Positions 22,945 through 32,169 of a DNA stretch of 33,181 nucleotides are shown here, piece by piece (within the stretch, counting starts at the first letter, position 1; every line of letters starts with the position of its first letter). This stretch comes from Flavobacteriales bacterium (GTDB lineage: Bacteria > Bacteroidota > Bacteroidia > Flavobacteriales > Flavobacteriaceae), in the NCBI GenBank assembly GCA_027065715.1, contig JAMONO010000093.1, positions 1 through 33,181 on the forward strand, read 5' to 3'. Under the pieces are notes generated by a model that saw nothing but the letters and a program-made list of their open reading frames with translations, had not been told where the DNA came from and did no database searches. A program made the translations under genes and the position numbers.

Positions 22945-24048
22945 ATGTCAAATGAAGAAATATTTTATTTGTTAGCCTTGCAAAAAGTTAAAAATGTAGG
23001 TGATATTTCCGCCAAAAAACTTTTGCGACATTTCGGTTCGGCTCAAAAAGTTTTTGAAGCCGCAAAACACCGTCAAATCGACATACCCGATATTGGCACA
23101 ATTATGATACAAAGTATCAAAGCTTTTTCGGACTGGAAAAGAGTCGAGAACGAAATGGCTTATATTGAAAAAAACCGAATAAAAACGGTTACGATTTTTG
23201 ACGATGATTATCCGTACAAACTGTTTCATGCTCCCGACGGACCTATTTTGTTTTTTGTAAAAGGCAATGTAAACCTCAATCACAAACATATTATAAGTAT
23301 TGTCGGCACACGCAATATAACCAACTACGGTAAACACATGGTTGCCGAATTGATAGAAGGTCTAAAACAATACAATCCGCTCATAATCAGCGGTTTGGCT
23401 TATGGTGTTGATGTCGAAGCACACTTGCAAGCTCTAAAACACGACTTGCCCACCTTAGGAGTTTTGGGGCATGGTTTTCAACGTATCTATCCGAATAAAC
23501 ATTACAAAATAGCCGAAAAAATGTTGCAAAACGGCGGTTTGCTTACCGAATTTTGGCATACCGATCCGGTCGATAGAAACAATTTTTTGAAACGCAACCG
23601 TATTGTTGCCGGTTTGTCCGAAGCAACCGTTATTGTTGAATCGGGTGAAAAAGGCGGCTCGTTGGTTACAGCTGATATTGCCAATTCATACAATCGCGAT
23701 GTGTTTGCCGTCCCCGGAAGAGCTACCGATGTGTTTAGTAAAGGTTGCAATAACTTAATCAAACAAAACAAAGCCGCCGTTGTAACCGAAGCACAAGATA
23801 TCGTTGATTTGTTGCAGTGGAAACCGGAAACTATTGAAAACAAAAACAGACAATTAAATTTGTTTGTGGATTTATCGCCCGATGAACAACAAATATTCGA
23901 TTTGTTACAAACCAAAGGCCGACTTTCGTTGGACGAAATTGCAGTTACCTTACACTTTCCCGTATCTCAAACCGCCCGTCTTTTATTGCAAATGGAAATG
24001 AACGGCGTAGTATCGAGTTTGGCCGGAAAAATGTTTGAGTTGTTATAA
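22945..24048 (+). CDS. dprA: DNA processing protein DprA
   Basis: Protects incoming single-stranded DNA and loads RecA during natural transformation. The 367-residue protein has an N-terminal helix-hairpin-helix-like region (VKNVGDISAKKLLRHFG), the Rossmann-like core IISIVGTRNITNYGKHM, ISGLAYGVDVEAH, TLGVLGHGFQRIYP, FLKRNRIVAGLSEATVIVE and KGGSLVTADIA, and a C-terminal winged-helix domain (~295-367). All core motifs are intact. No other competence genes are next to it. It is divergent from the S41 peptidase and followed by the PAS gene. Confidence 0.96.
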   Translation: MSNEEIFYLLALQKVKNVGDISAKKLLRHFGSAQKVFEAAKHRQIDIPDIGTIMIQSIKAFSDWKRVENEMAYIEKNRIKTVTIFDDDYPYKLFHAPDGPILFFVKGNVNLNHKHIISIVGTRNITNYGKHMVAELIEGLKQYNPLIISGLAYGVDVEAHLQALKHDLPTLGVLGHGFQRIYPNKHYKIAEKMLQNGGLLTEFWHTDPVDRNNFLKRNRIVAGLSEATVIVESGEKGGSLVTADIANSYNRDVFAVPGRATDVFSKGCNNLIKQNKAAVVTEAQDIVDLLQWKPETIENKNRQLNLFVDLSPDEQQIFDLLQTKGRLSLDEIAVTLHFPVSQTARLLLQMEMNGVVSSLAGKMFELL

Positions 24049-24082
24049 AATGAATAAAAACTGATTTTTGTCATATTTTTCC

Positions 24083-24114
24083 TTGTAATTTTAAGAAAAT
24101 TTTAAGTAACTTTG
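24083..24114 (+). promoter_or_regulatory. Promoter of the PAS-domain gene
   Basis: TTG (24083-24085), 21 nt, then TAACTTTG (24107-24114): both elements of the Bacteroidota consensus. The ATG is 34 bp downstream, so this gene has its own promoter separate from dprA. Confidence 0.6.
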
Positions 24115-24147
24115 TAACTGTAACAACACCAAACAACACAAAATACA

Positions 24148-24759
24148 ATGGAAAAAGAACTTTTTTTGGACATTCGTCAGTCGGCGACTGTCAAAATCAA
24201 CTTGGGCAATCATATTGAATATGCCAGTCCGTATATGTTAGAATTGTTGGAATACAATACCGTCGAGTTTGTTACCCAACCGCCTCGGACCATCTGTCAC
24301 CGCGATATGCCCGACATTATTCACGATATTATAGGTGGTTACATAATGGAATACAAAGAAGGTATTGCCGTATTGAAGCACCGAACCAAAAACGGTGATT
24401 TTTTTTGGGCTTTTACACATTATAAACCTTCGTATAAACCAGACGGTAGTTTTGATTCGTTTATTACCCGTCGTAAACCATTGCCTACCAAAAAGATAAC
24501 CGGTGAATGGGAAGATATGAAATATCAAATTTCAAAATTGTATCAAATTTTAAAAGAAATTGAAATTCATACCGGTGCCAAAGCGGCTCTAAATTATTTA
24601 AACGGTTTTTTGGAATACAAGTCTTACGAAACTTTGGAAGATTATTACATGAGTTTTTTCAATTTTAACAAAGACGAGTTGGAAACTTATTTTTCCATTG
24701 ACGCAAAAACCCCCGAAAGTGTGATTAATAAATTTACCAGTACCATCGAATTGTTTTAA
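24148..24759 (+). CDS. Stand-alone PAS-domain protein, Aer-like
   Basis: A 203-residue soluble protein. Residues ~12-115 form a PAS domain of the aerotaxis-receptor type: NHIEYASPYMLELLEYN, the TICHRDMPDII motif (cf. HPDMP in Aer) and KNGDFFWAFTHYKPSY. This subfamily often binds FAD and senses redox state, but cofactor binding is inferred. Residues ~120-203 are a mainly helical region with no recognised output domain (no kinase, GGDEF, methyl-accepting or HTH part). The TAA stop shares 4 bp with the convergent ddl stop. Role unknown; a signalling adaptor is plausible. Confidence 0.85.
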   Translation: MEKELFLDIRQSATVKINLGNHIEYASPYMLELLEYNTVEFVTQPPRTICHRDMPDIIHDIIGGYIMEYKEGIAVLKHRTKNGDFFWAFTHYKPSYKPDGSFDSFITRRKPLPTKKITGEWEDMKYQISKLYQILKEIEIHTGAKAALNYLNGFLEYKSYETLEDYYMSFFNFNKDELETYFSIDAKTPESVINKFTSTIELF

Positions 24760-25724
24760 CCGAGTGCCATTTCAATGGCATTTTCAAACAGTTCTTGCAG
24801 ACTTAATCCGGCAGCAACAGCTTGTTGCGGAAAAATAGAAGCTTCGGTAAGTCCGGGCACCATATTTATTTCTAAAAAATAAGGCACTTCGTTTACCAAG
24901 ATATATTCGGCACGCGATATGCCGTCCAAATCCAATACTTCATACACACGAGCAGCGGTTTCTTGTATTTTTTGCAAAATATTTTCGGGCAAATTTGCCG
25001 GTGTAATTTCTTTTGATTTGCCCAAATACTTTGCTTCATAATCAAAAAAGTCATTTTCGGGTATAATTTCGGTAACGGGCAAAACCTTTATTTCGCCTTT
25101 GTATTTGATAACTCCAATGGACAATTCGCGTCCGTCCAAAAAGGCTTCTATAATAATTTCTTTATCTTCGGCAAAAGCTTTTTGAATGGCAGGCAACAAT
25201 TCGTCTTCGGTATAAACCTTACTAATACCGTAGCTCGAACCTGCTCGATTGGGTTTAACAAAACACGGCAAGCCTATTTTATCAATTATTTGTTGTAAAT
25301 GAACAGGGTCTTTATGGTGCAAAAAAACCGATTGAGCCGTAGCAATACCATAACTTCTTACAACCGACAGGGTGTTTTTTTTGTTAAACGTCAATGCCAT
25401 TTTGTCAAATGAAGCCGAAGTGTGCGGAATACCCAACATTTCAAAATAAGCCAATATGGCACCGTCTTCGCCCGGGGTACCGTGTATGGCATTAAATACT
25501 ACGTCAAAATTGATTTTTTGCCCGTCAATCAAAACCGAAAAATCGTTTTTGTCAATGGGATATTCATGTTGGTTGCGAATTACCGCCCACTTGTTTTTTT
25601 GAATACGCACTTCATAAACATCGTATTTGTCGGTGTTTAAATTATTGATAACGGTTTGTCCGCTTTGCAACGAAATTTCATATTCCGATGAAAAGCCTCC
25701 CATAATAACGGCTACTTTTTTCAT
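24756..25724 (-). CDS. ddl: D-alanine--D-alanine ligase
   Basis: ATP-grasp ligase joining two D-Ala for peptidoglycan precursors; cytoplasmic. The 322-residue product begins KKVAVIMGGFSSEYEISLQSG with Glu14 in the catalytic position, followed by HGTPGEDGAILAYFEML (81-97), VKPNRAGSSYGISKV (156-170), the central ATP-grasp strand region DGRELSIGVI and the metal-site stretch LVNEVPYFLEINMVPGLTEAS. It follows the flippase gene by 12 bp and its stop overlaps that of the convergent PAS gene by 4 bp. Confidence 0.97.
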   Translation of the reverse strand: MKKVAVIMGGFSSEYEISLQSGQTVINNLNTDKYDVYEVRIQKNKWAVIRNQHEYPIDKNDFSVLIDGQKINFDVVFNAIHGTPGEDGAILAYFEMLGIPHTSASFDKMALTFNKKNTLSVVRSYGIATAQSVFLHHKDPVHLQQIIDKIGLPCFVKPNRAGSSYGISKVYTEDELLPAIQKAFAEDKEIIIEAFLDGRELSIGVIKYKGEIKVLPVTEIIPENDFFDYEAKYLGKSKEITPANLPENILQKIQETAARVYEVLDLDGISRAEYILVNEVPYFLEINMVPGLTEASIFPQQAVAAGLSLQELFENAIEMALG

Positions 25725-25736
25725 TTTAAAAATACT

Positions 25737-27194
25737 TTATGATGATTGGTTGCGAAAATAGGCTTTAATTTCTTTTTGTTCAATCAGATACACCAAACCT
25801 ATATAAGCTGCAAAAATGATAATTTTTACCGGATAATTGTGCAAAAAATATTTGTAAATAAACACTCCGGTCAGTGCCGATGACAATACAAAAAAGACCA
25901 CTTTGCCGGTTTGATACGGCACTTTGTAGTGTTTTTTGCCCAAAAAATACGAAACCGAACTCATACCCGTATATGCCGCCAAAGTTGCCCATGCCGAAGC
26001 AATGTATCCTATTCGGGGTATCATTAACAAGTTGAAAATTATGGTGATTACTGCCCCCAAAATAGACAAATACATACCGTAACGTGTTTGTTCGGTCAAT
26101 TTATACCATACCGAAAGATTGTTGTAAATGCCAAAAATTAAATAAGCCGTCAAAATAATCGGAACAATATCAAGGGCTTGTAAATAAACTTCTTGTCCTA
26201 TCAACAATCGGGCTATAAAGTCTAAAAATGTCATGATGGCAACCATAAATACAGCCCCCAAAATGGTAAACCAAAGCAATATATGGGCATATTGTTGTTT
26301 GGCATCATCGGCTTTGTGTTGACTGAAAAAGAAAGGCTCGGCACCCAACCTAAAAGCCGTTACATACAACGACATGAATACTCCGATTTTATATACCGCT
26401 GCATATATTCCCATCGATTCTTTATCTATCATTCTGCCTATCAATAGTTTGTCTAAATTTTCGTTGGTAGCATACGCCAAACCCGCCACCATAATAGGTA
26501 ATCCGTAAGACAGCATTTTTTTTAACAAAAGTTTGTCAATACCCAAGCGAAATTTTTTTAATACCGGCAAAAACAAAATAAAGGTAAACGCACTGGCAAC
26601 CAAATTGGCTACAAAAATATATATAACTTTGGGGTGTGATTGATACATGCTTATCCATGTCGAAGTCGAAGCGGTATTTTTTATTAAACGGGGCAACCAC
26701 CACAAAAAAACCAGATTTAGCAAAGCATACACCGCAATATTAAAAAGCCTGTAAAAAGCAAATTTAAGCGGCTGACGGGTTACCCGTAAATAAGCATACG
26801 GTATAACAACCAACGTATCCAAAATAAGAATGACAATGAGAATTTGATAATAGGTTTGATTTATTTGCAAAAAACGAGCAACCGGCTCCGAAAAACCCAA
26901 AAACAAAACTAAAAACACCAAACTGGTTATTAAAATGGAAGTAAAAGCGGTTTGTGCCACCTTGGGGTCATTGTTTCGCTTGGTAAAAAAACGAAAAAGT
27001 GCCGTTTCCATACCATAAGTCAATAAAACATTGAAATAAGTCGCATAGATATAAAATTGGGTGTTTTCGGAATAAGCTTCGGGTTGGAGAATACCGGTAT
27101 GCAACCTGACTAACAAAACGTTAATCAACTTGGGCAATACGGCGGCTATGCCGTATATGGCGGTATCTTTGGCAAATCGTTTAACTAATCCCAC
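25737..27194 (-). CDS. Oligosaccharide flippase (MOP/PST family membrane protein)
   Basis: A 485-residue polytopic membrane protein, predicted about 12-14 helices, of the polysaccharide transporter branch of the MOP superfamily. The N-terminus VKRFAKDTAIYGIAAVLPKLINVLLVRLHTG is typical. Other hallmarks are YGMETALFRFFTK, YGLPIMVAGLAYATNENLDKLLIGRM (charged residues in a mid-protein helix) and GIYAAVYKIGVFMSLYVTAFRLGAEPFFF. It should flip lipid-linked glycans across the inner membrane. Co-transcription with ddl (12-bp gap) suggests a cell-wall or surface-glycan role, but the substrate is unknown and a MurJ-like function cannot be excluded. Confidence 0.9.
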   Translation of the reverse strand: MGLVKRFAKDTAIYGIAAVLPKLINVLLVRLHTGILQPEAYSENTQFYIYATYFNVLLTYGMETALFRFFTKRNNDPKVAQTAFTSILITSLVFLVLFLGFSEPVARFLQINQTYYQILIVILILDTLVVIPYAYLRVTRQPLKFAFYRLFNIAVYALLNLVFLWWLPRLIKNTASTSTWISMYQSHPKVIYIFVANLVASAFTFILFLPVLKKFRLGIDKLLLKKMLSYGLPIMVAGLAYATNENLDKLLIGRMIDKESMGIYAAVYKIGVFMSLYVTAFRLGAEPFFFSQHKADDAKQQYAHILLWFTILGAVFMVAIMTFLDFIARLLIGQEVYLQALDIVPIILTAYLIFGIYNNLSVWYKLTEQTRYGMYLSILGAVITIIFNLLMIPRIGYIASAWATLAAYTGMSSVSYFLGKKHYKVPYQTGKVVFFVLSSALTGVFIYKYFLHNYPVKIIIFAAYIGLVYLIEQKEIKAYFRNQSS

Positions 27195-27248
27195 AGCCTT
27201 GTTTTAAAAGCCTAAAATTATTAAAAACTTTTGAATAATCGTATCGTG

Positions 27249-27280
27249 TTTGGTATTTTCGATATAATACAATAGATTTG
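27249..27280 (+). promoter_or_regulatory. Promoter of the outer-membrane gene pair, with long leader
   Basis: TTTG (27249-27252), 20 nt, TAGATTTG (27273-27280): a full consensus match. The start codon at 27425 is ~140 nt downstream, giving an unusually long leader containing the palindrome AAAAATCGATTTTT (27310-27323). An inverted repeat ATTTG-TATG-CAAAT overlaps the -7 box and could be an operator. Confidence 0.5.
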
Positions 27281-27424
27281 TATGCAAATGTTTTGATGAT
27301 AAGGTTCCGAAAAATCGATTTTTTTAATAATTTTTCAAAACCACGTGTTACGACATGTCATAGACAATTGCAAGACATTATCTTTACAATAGATTGATAA
27401 TCTGTTTGTTATAAAATTATAAAA

Positions 27425-27925
27425 ATGTATAAATATCGTTTTGTTTTGCTTGTTTTGGTTATGACAACTTCATTTTTGCATGCTCAAAAAACAGGCAAAA
27501 AATGGAGTTTTTACGGTGGCTTCGGGCTTAATATTTCAACCGATTATACGTATATCGGTTTGCAACCCGGTGCCATATATCATTTGCATTCCAAATTTAA
27601 ATTGGGTGCAGGTATTCAATATACTTATCTCAAATCCAACAAAAACTATTACGGCGTAAACTACTCGTATCATATTTACGGTTTTAATACATTGGCGTTG
27701 TTTTATCCGTTAAACAAGATGGAAATTTCGGGTGAATTTGAAGATTTATATATAAAACAACGATACAACGATGTACAACGCAATTATTGGTCACCGGCAC
27801 TCTTTGCCGGATTGGCTTACCGATACGGAGCGGTTGCCTTCGGTTTCAAATTCAACTTTTTATACGACAACGACAAAAGTATCTATCAAGATGCTTTAAT
27901 ACCCTTTGTCAGAATATATTTTTAA
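27425..27925 (+). CDS. Small outer-membrane beta-barrel protein, hypothetical
   Basis: A 166-residue protein with a signal peptide ending SFLHAQ (about residue 21). The mature ~145 residues show repeating barrel strands, e.g. WSFYGGFGLNIS, AIYHLHSKFKLGAGIQYTYL, YHIYGFNTLALFYPL and AVAFGFKFNFLYD, and a C-terminal strand ALIPFVRIYF with terminal Phe. This suits an 8-stranded OmpX-like barrel, but I do not recognise the exact family. It is the first gene of a pair, 9 bp before the next barrel gene. Confidence 0.8.
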   Translation: MYKYRFVLLVLVMTTSFLHAQKTGKKWSFYGGFGLNISTDYTYIGLQPGAIYHLHSKFKLGAGIQYTYLKSNKNYYGVNYSYHIYGFNTLALFYPLNKMEISGEFEDLYIKQRYNDVQRNYWSPALFAGLAYRYGAVAFGFKFNFLYDNDKSIYQDALIPFVRIYF

Positions 27926-27934
27926 ATACAAATA

Positions 27935-29125
27935 ATGAAAAAATTATTTATTGTTATACTTTTGTGGGGCTATCAACTTCATTCTCAATACAATGATTTG
28001 TTAAAAACCAATGACAGCCTTGCCGGTTCAAAAGGTTTTTTTGTTCAAATTGACAACTTGGCTTTTGTTAAAAACAACGAATATTTTAACCTTATTGCCG
28101 ATGGATATACATTGATAGGTAACCGGTTGAATACCGAATTGAGCTTACAAACACATCCCGACTACATTTTTACCGCCGGAATGATGTGGTTACAATATGA
28201 CGGCTTGTCTTATCTGTCAAAAAACATACCTTATTTTTCATTACACCTAAAACAAAAACAAAACGATTTTTATATAGGCAAACTTTATACGGACGACAAC
28301 CATTTGTTGCCACAAGTTTTGTATGCCTTTGAAAGACATTTGGATACTCGTTCTGTCGAAAACGGACTGCAACACCGATATAACGGACGACATTGGCAAA
28401 CCGATACTTGGCTCCAATGGGAACAATTTATTTTTAAAAAAGATACGATGCGCGAACGTTTAAATTTCGGGCATGTTTCACATTTTACTTTTAAAATAAA
28501 TCGGTGGCGTTTGCAAATACCCGTTCAAATTTATTTGCATCACAGAGGCGGACAAATCAATGTGCGTCAAAACAACAATCATGTAAACAGTGCTTTGGTG
28601 GTAGCCAATGGCGGTGGAGGTTTTGATTTGTCTTACAAATTATCTTCTCAATCTTTTTGGGGAATTGCGACACAATATTATTGGCATCGGATCAATAGCG
28701 ACTTAACCGAAACGTTTCATTACAAACAAGGCAGTGCAATAAATATAAAAGTTTATTACCGGAACAAAATTATATATTCAGAATTAAATTACTGGAAATC
28801 AAATAGCTTTGTTTCATCAAAAGGAGACGATATGTTTCAATCGGTAAGTCGAAGGGTTGAAAAATACTTAGATGAACAAGGCAACTCCATACCGGTTTTC
28901 GGCTTGCATACAGAACCCGCCCGAAATTTGATATACGGACGATTTGCATATCAAAAAGAAATATTTAAAGATTTGTTTTTGGCTTTTACCACAGAGGTTT
29001 TTTATCAGCTCAACAAAGCAACCATATACACTCCGGTTTACAAGTCTGAGGTTTTTAATCATTTGGATTATAATACGGGCTTGTATGTGCGTTATATTTT
29101 TAAACACAAATTAACCGATTTATAA
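27935..29125 (+). CDS. Large outer-membrane beta-barrel protein, hypothetical (Wzi-like appearance)
   Basis: A 396-residue protein with a signal peptide ending LHSQ (about residue 18). The chain is rich in aromatic residues and alternating strands, including TELSLQTHPDYIFTAGMMWLQYD, FYIGKLYTDD and IPVQIYLHHRGGQINV; the last strand is TGLYVRYIF before a short tail KHKLTDL. Size and general look recall capsule-assembly Wzi-type barrels and bacteroidotal porins, but I cannot assign a family. It follows the small barrel gene by 9 bp and ends at a hairpin terminator, so the pair is an operon divergent from the flippase. Confidence 0.78.
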   Translation: MKKLFIVILLWGYQLHSQYNDLLKTNDSLAGSKGFFVQIDNLAFVKNNEYFNLIADGYTLIGNRLNTELSLQTHPDYIFTAGMMWLQYDGLSYLSKNIPYFSLHLKQKQNDFYIGKLYTDDNHLLPQVLYAFERHLDTRSVENGLQHRYNGRHWQTDTWLQWEQFIFKKDTMRERLNFGHVSHFTFKINRWRLQIPVQIYLHHRGGQINVRQNNNHVNSALVVANGGGGFDLSYKLSSQSFWGIATQYYWHRINSDLTETFHYKQGSAINIKVYYRNKIIYSELNYWKSNSFVSSKGDDMFQSVSRRVEKYLDEQGNSIPVFGLHTEPARNLIYGRFAYQKEIFKDLFLAFTTEVFYQLNKATIYTPVYKSEVFNHLDYNTGLYVRYIFKHKLTDL

Positions 29126-29154
29126 AACAAGAGGTTATTAAAACCCCTTGTTTT
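29124..29154 (+). terminator. Hairpin terminator after the outer-membrane gene pair
   Basis: AAAACAAGAGG (29124-29134) pairs with CCCCTTGTTTT (29144-29154) with one A-C mismatch and a 9-nt loop. The T-run is short (4 T, within the stem), so strength is moderate. It overlaps the stop codon of the barrel gene and could also serve the minus-strand SPFH gene, which ends at 29213. Confidence 0.5.
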
Positions 29155-29212
29155 AGATTTATCAAAAAAAATATAAAAGCAGTTTAAAAATAAATAACTT
29201 GGCAATAGTGTG

Positions 29213-30541
29213 TTACTTATTATTATTGTTTTTCATGGTTTGCATCAGTAAGAGCATCAACAAGTCGTCGGTTGAAGACTTTTTGCCGTTATTACCTCCG
29301 CTTTTGATATAAGTTTCGGGTAATTTTAATCCGCCCGGTCCGGCTAATTTTTCAGCTACCCCCACCGAAGTTTTATATTCCCATTCGGCACGTTCTTGCG
29401 GTGTCAATCCGGCTTGAACAAGTTTTTTGTTTTTATACGATTCGGCATCGGCGGCAACCTTTTTGGCTTGTGCATTTAATTTTTCGGTTTCCAAAGCGAT
29501 TTTTGCCAATTCCATTTTGGTTTTTTCTTTTTTCTTTTCGGTTTCAATGGCAATAAGTGTTTTAACTTGTTCTTTTTCTTGTTTGACTCGTTCGGCGGCT
29601 TTATCACGTTCACCTTCTGCCAAGATACGTAATTGAGAAGCTTTTGCGGTTTCAATTTTTTGTTGTTCCAATTGGCGTTTAGCCGATTCGTCACGTTGGG
29701 CTTCCAGTCGTTTTTTAAAGGTTTCTTCCAAATCGATTTTATCGACTATAACTTGCGATACTTGTATATTGTTTTCGGTTATTTCGTGCGGAATACGTTT
29801 GGGTTTGCCGTTTTCTATAACTTTATTGACAATGTATTTGGTTTTTATTTCTTTGATTTTTCGCGGTTGATTGGTTTGAATGTCTTCCCAAATAGTATCG
29901 TTAATAACTTGTTTTTCAACAACATAAGTTCCATATTTAAGTTGTTCTTCAAAAGTTTGTCTAAACTGTTGTGCGTCGCCGCTGATATAATCTTGTGCGG
30001 CAAACATATAACCCGTATTTACCAATTGTTCACGAACCGTCGGTATTAAGGTATTGCTTACGAGGTTGTCCATGGAGCGAAATTTGATTGCCAAATCGAT
30101 AAAACTTTGAGCGTCTTGCGGTAGTTTAAAACGGGTTGAAACATAACCGTCAGCCGTAACCTGATCGATAAAACGGATATTGATAGGTTGCATTTTTCCT
30201 TCAATTTCATCAATGGCTTTGTCTTCTATTTCGTCATACAAAACTTTAACGTCGATATACTTTTGCCATTCTTGCACTTTTGAAAGCGGAAAAATGAATT
30301 TGTAACCTTCGGAAGTTACAACACTTTTGGTTCCAAAGGGTGATACGATAAAATACTGTTTGCCCGGTTCGGCATAAAAAAACGACATACCCATAACGAC
30401 CAATAACAAACCCATTATGATACTCAACAGATAGTTTTTGCGGTCATTTAAAACTTTGATTTTTTTACTGTCGGGTAAAAATTTGTTACCTACATAAAAT
30501 AAAGTTGCCAAAAAAATAATTAAAATTCCAAGTCCTTTCAT
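29213..30541 (-). CDS. SPFH/band-7 domain membrane protein
   Basis: A 442-residue membrane scaffold of the stomatin/flotillin/prohibitin group. Two N-terminal membrane helices (about 1-20 and 38-56) are followed by an SPFH domain (~60-250; AEPGKQYFIVSPFGTKSV, IRFIDQVTADGYVSTRF). A long charged coiled coil rich in Glu, Lys, Ala and Gln (~265-365) leads to a Gly/Asn-rich linker and a hydrophobic C-terminal stretch DDLLMLLLMQTMK. It probably forms oligomers that organise membrane regions or protease complexes. No NfeD or protease partner is adjacent. A -7 box lies upstream, so it is likely transcribed alone. Confidence 0.88.
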   Translation of the reverse strand: MKGLGILIIFLATLFYVGNKFLPDSKKIKVLNDRKNYLLSIIMGLLLVVMGMSFFYAEPGKQYFIVSPFGTKSVVTSEGYKFIFPLSKVQEWQKYIDVKVLYDEIEDKAIDEIEGKMQPINIRFIDQVTADGYVSTRFKLPQDAQSFIDLAIKFRSMDNLVSNTLIPTVREQLVNTGYMFAAQDYISGDAQQFRQTFEEQLKYGTYVVEKQVINDTIWEDIQTNQPRKIKEIKTKYIVNKVIENGKPKRIPHEITENNIQVSQVIVDKIDLEETFKKRLEAQRDESAKRQLEQQKIETAKASQLRILAEGERDKAAERVKQEKEQVKTLIAIETEKKKEKTKMELAKIALETEKLNAQAKKVAADAESYKNKKLVQAGLTPQERAEWEYKTSVGVAEKLAGPGGLKLPETYIKSGGNNGKKSSTDDLLMLLLMQTMKNNNNK

Positions 30542-30613
30542 AATACTAAATGTTTTAAATGTTAAATTTTTGTTAATCTTATCATAATAAACGATGCTAT
30601 TGTCAATTTGTTA

Positions 30614-30621
30614 CAAAAATA
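30614..30621 (-). promoter_or_regulatory. -7 promoter box for the SPFH gene
   Basis: On the minus strand this reads TATTTTTG, matching TAnnTTTG, 72 bp upstream of the start at 30541. No TTG box at the usual distance was found. It lies in the gap downstream of pyk. Confidence 0.3.
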
Positions 30622-30683
30622 ACAAAATAATATTACCATGAAATAGGAAATTAAATTCGTGAAAGGATCAAAAAATTGTCAAA

Positions 30684-32123
30684 TTAGGATTGTGTAATAC
30701 GTATGGTATTTACCATTCCTTTTTTGGTAATAGGCATCGATAATACGCTTACCATCATATCATTGTCATGCAAGTATTGATTTTGACAAGCAATTTGCTC
30801 GATATCTTTAATGGTTTCGTCGGTTGAAAGCATTTTGTCGTAATAAAACGGAACAACACCCCACAACAAAGCCATACTGTTCAATATTCGTTTGTTGGCG
30901 GTAAAAACCAAAATATCCGCCATGGGACGTCTCGCCGATATTTTGTAAGCACTAAATCCAGAAGCCGTAAATGTGCTGATAACGGCAGCCGATACATCTT
31001 GGGCTATTTTTGAAGCATTGAAACAAACTACTTGCGATATAAAACGTTCGTCCCGATGTTCGGGTATGGGAGGTATTTCGGGAACTTTTATCAATTTTGA
31101 ATTTTCGACTTGTTTTATGATTTTGGTAACCTGTTTTATGACTTTTGCAGGATTTTTTCCCACGCTGGTTTCACCCGAAAGCATAACCGCATCGGCTCCG
31201 TCCATAACCGAATTGGCTACATCATTGACTTCGGCACGGGTAGGTATGGCATTGTTTATCATGCTTTCCATCATTTGCGTGGCAATTATAATGGGTTTTT
31301 GATGCAATTTGGCAATATGCACCAAGCGTTTTTGGATAAGTGGCACTTCTTCTAACGGCAACTCAATACCCAAATCGCCGCGTGCAACCATCAAAGCATC
31401 GGCTTGCAGTATAATTTCGTCAATGTTTTTAACCGCTTCGGGTTTTTCAATCTTGGCAATTACCGGTATTTTGTAATCGGAATTTTTTTTAATAAATTCG
31501 TTTATTGTGATCAAATCGACAGCCGAACGGACAAATGACAAAGCTATCCAATCCACTTGCATTTCGATCGCAAATTTTAAATCTTTTTTGTCCTTTTTGG
31601 TCAAAGCCGGCAATGATATTTTGGTATCGGGCAGGTTTACTCCTTTTTTGGAACTGAGTGCCCCGCCTTCTATCACTTGTGTGGTAACGGTATCTTTTTG
31701 ATTGGTATCCAATACTTTTAGTTGAATTTTGCCGTCATCTACCAAAATCAATTCACCCGGATATACATCTTGCGGCAATTGTTTGTAAGTGATATAAGCC
31801 GTTTTGTTGTCATTGTCGGTAACTATTTTGTTTTTGGTGGTAAATCTAAACAAGTCGCCTTGATTTAGATAAGTATCGGAAGCCACTTTTCCTATTCGAA
31901 GTTTTGGACCTTGCAAATCGGCCAAAACGGCAATTGCCGTGTTTAATTCTTTACTGATTTTTCTAATGTGTTTTATTTGTTCTCTAACGGTTTTGTAGTC
32001 GGCATGCGAAAAATTTATACGGAATACATTTACTCCGTTACGCACCATTTTGAGTTTGGTTTTATACGATTCAACGGCCGGTCCCAATGTGGCAACTATC
32101 TTGGTTTTTTTATGCACTGTCAT
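30684..32123 (-). CDS. pyk: Pyruvate kinase
   Basis: Final glycolytic enzyme converting phosphoenolpyruvate and ADP to pyruvate and ATP. The 479-residue protein has TKIVATLGPA (7-16), VFRINFSHA (33-41), the signature VIAKIEKPEAV (221-231) with catalytic Lys224, MVARGDLGIELPLEEVP (245-261), ATQMMESMI and MLSGETSVGKNP. The C-terminal allosteric domain (~355-479) is present and ends RITQS. In many Flavobacteriia pyk is next to the IPExxxVDY/rnc cluster; here it is about 9.5 kb away. It follows the small membrane protein gene by 46 bp on the same strand. Confidence 0.98.
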   Translation of the reverse strand: MTVHKKTKIVATLGPAVESYKTKLKMVRNGVNVFRINFSHADYKTVREQIKHIRKISKELNTAIAVLADLQGPKLRIGKVASDTYLNQGDLFRFTTKNKIVTDNDNKTAYITYKQLPQDVYPGELILVDDGKIQLKVLDTNQKDTVTTQVIEGGALSSKKGVNLPDTKISLPALTKKDKKDLKFAIEMQVDWIALSFVRSAVDLITINEFIKKNSDYKIPVIAKIEKPEAVKNIDEIILQADALMVARGDLGIELPLEEVPLIQKRLVHIAKLHQKPIIIATQMMESMINNAIPTRAEVNDVANSVMDGADAVMLSGETSVGKNPAKVIKQVTKIIKQVENSKLIKVPEIPPIPEHRDERFISQVVCFNASKIAQDVSAAVISTFTASGFSAYKISARRPMADILVFTANKRILNSMALLWGVVPFYYDKMLSTDETIKDIEQIACQNQYLHDNDMMVSVLSMPITKKGMVNTIRITQS

Positions 32124-32169
32124 AAGCGGGTTTTTCGAAGGTATGATAATGAAATAAGCTCTTGATATG

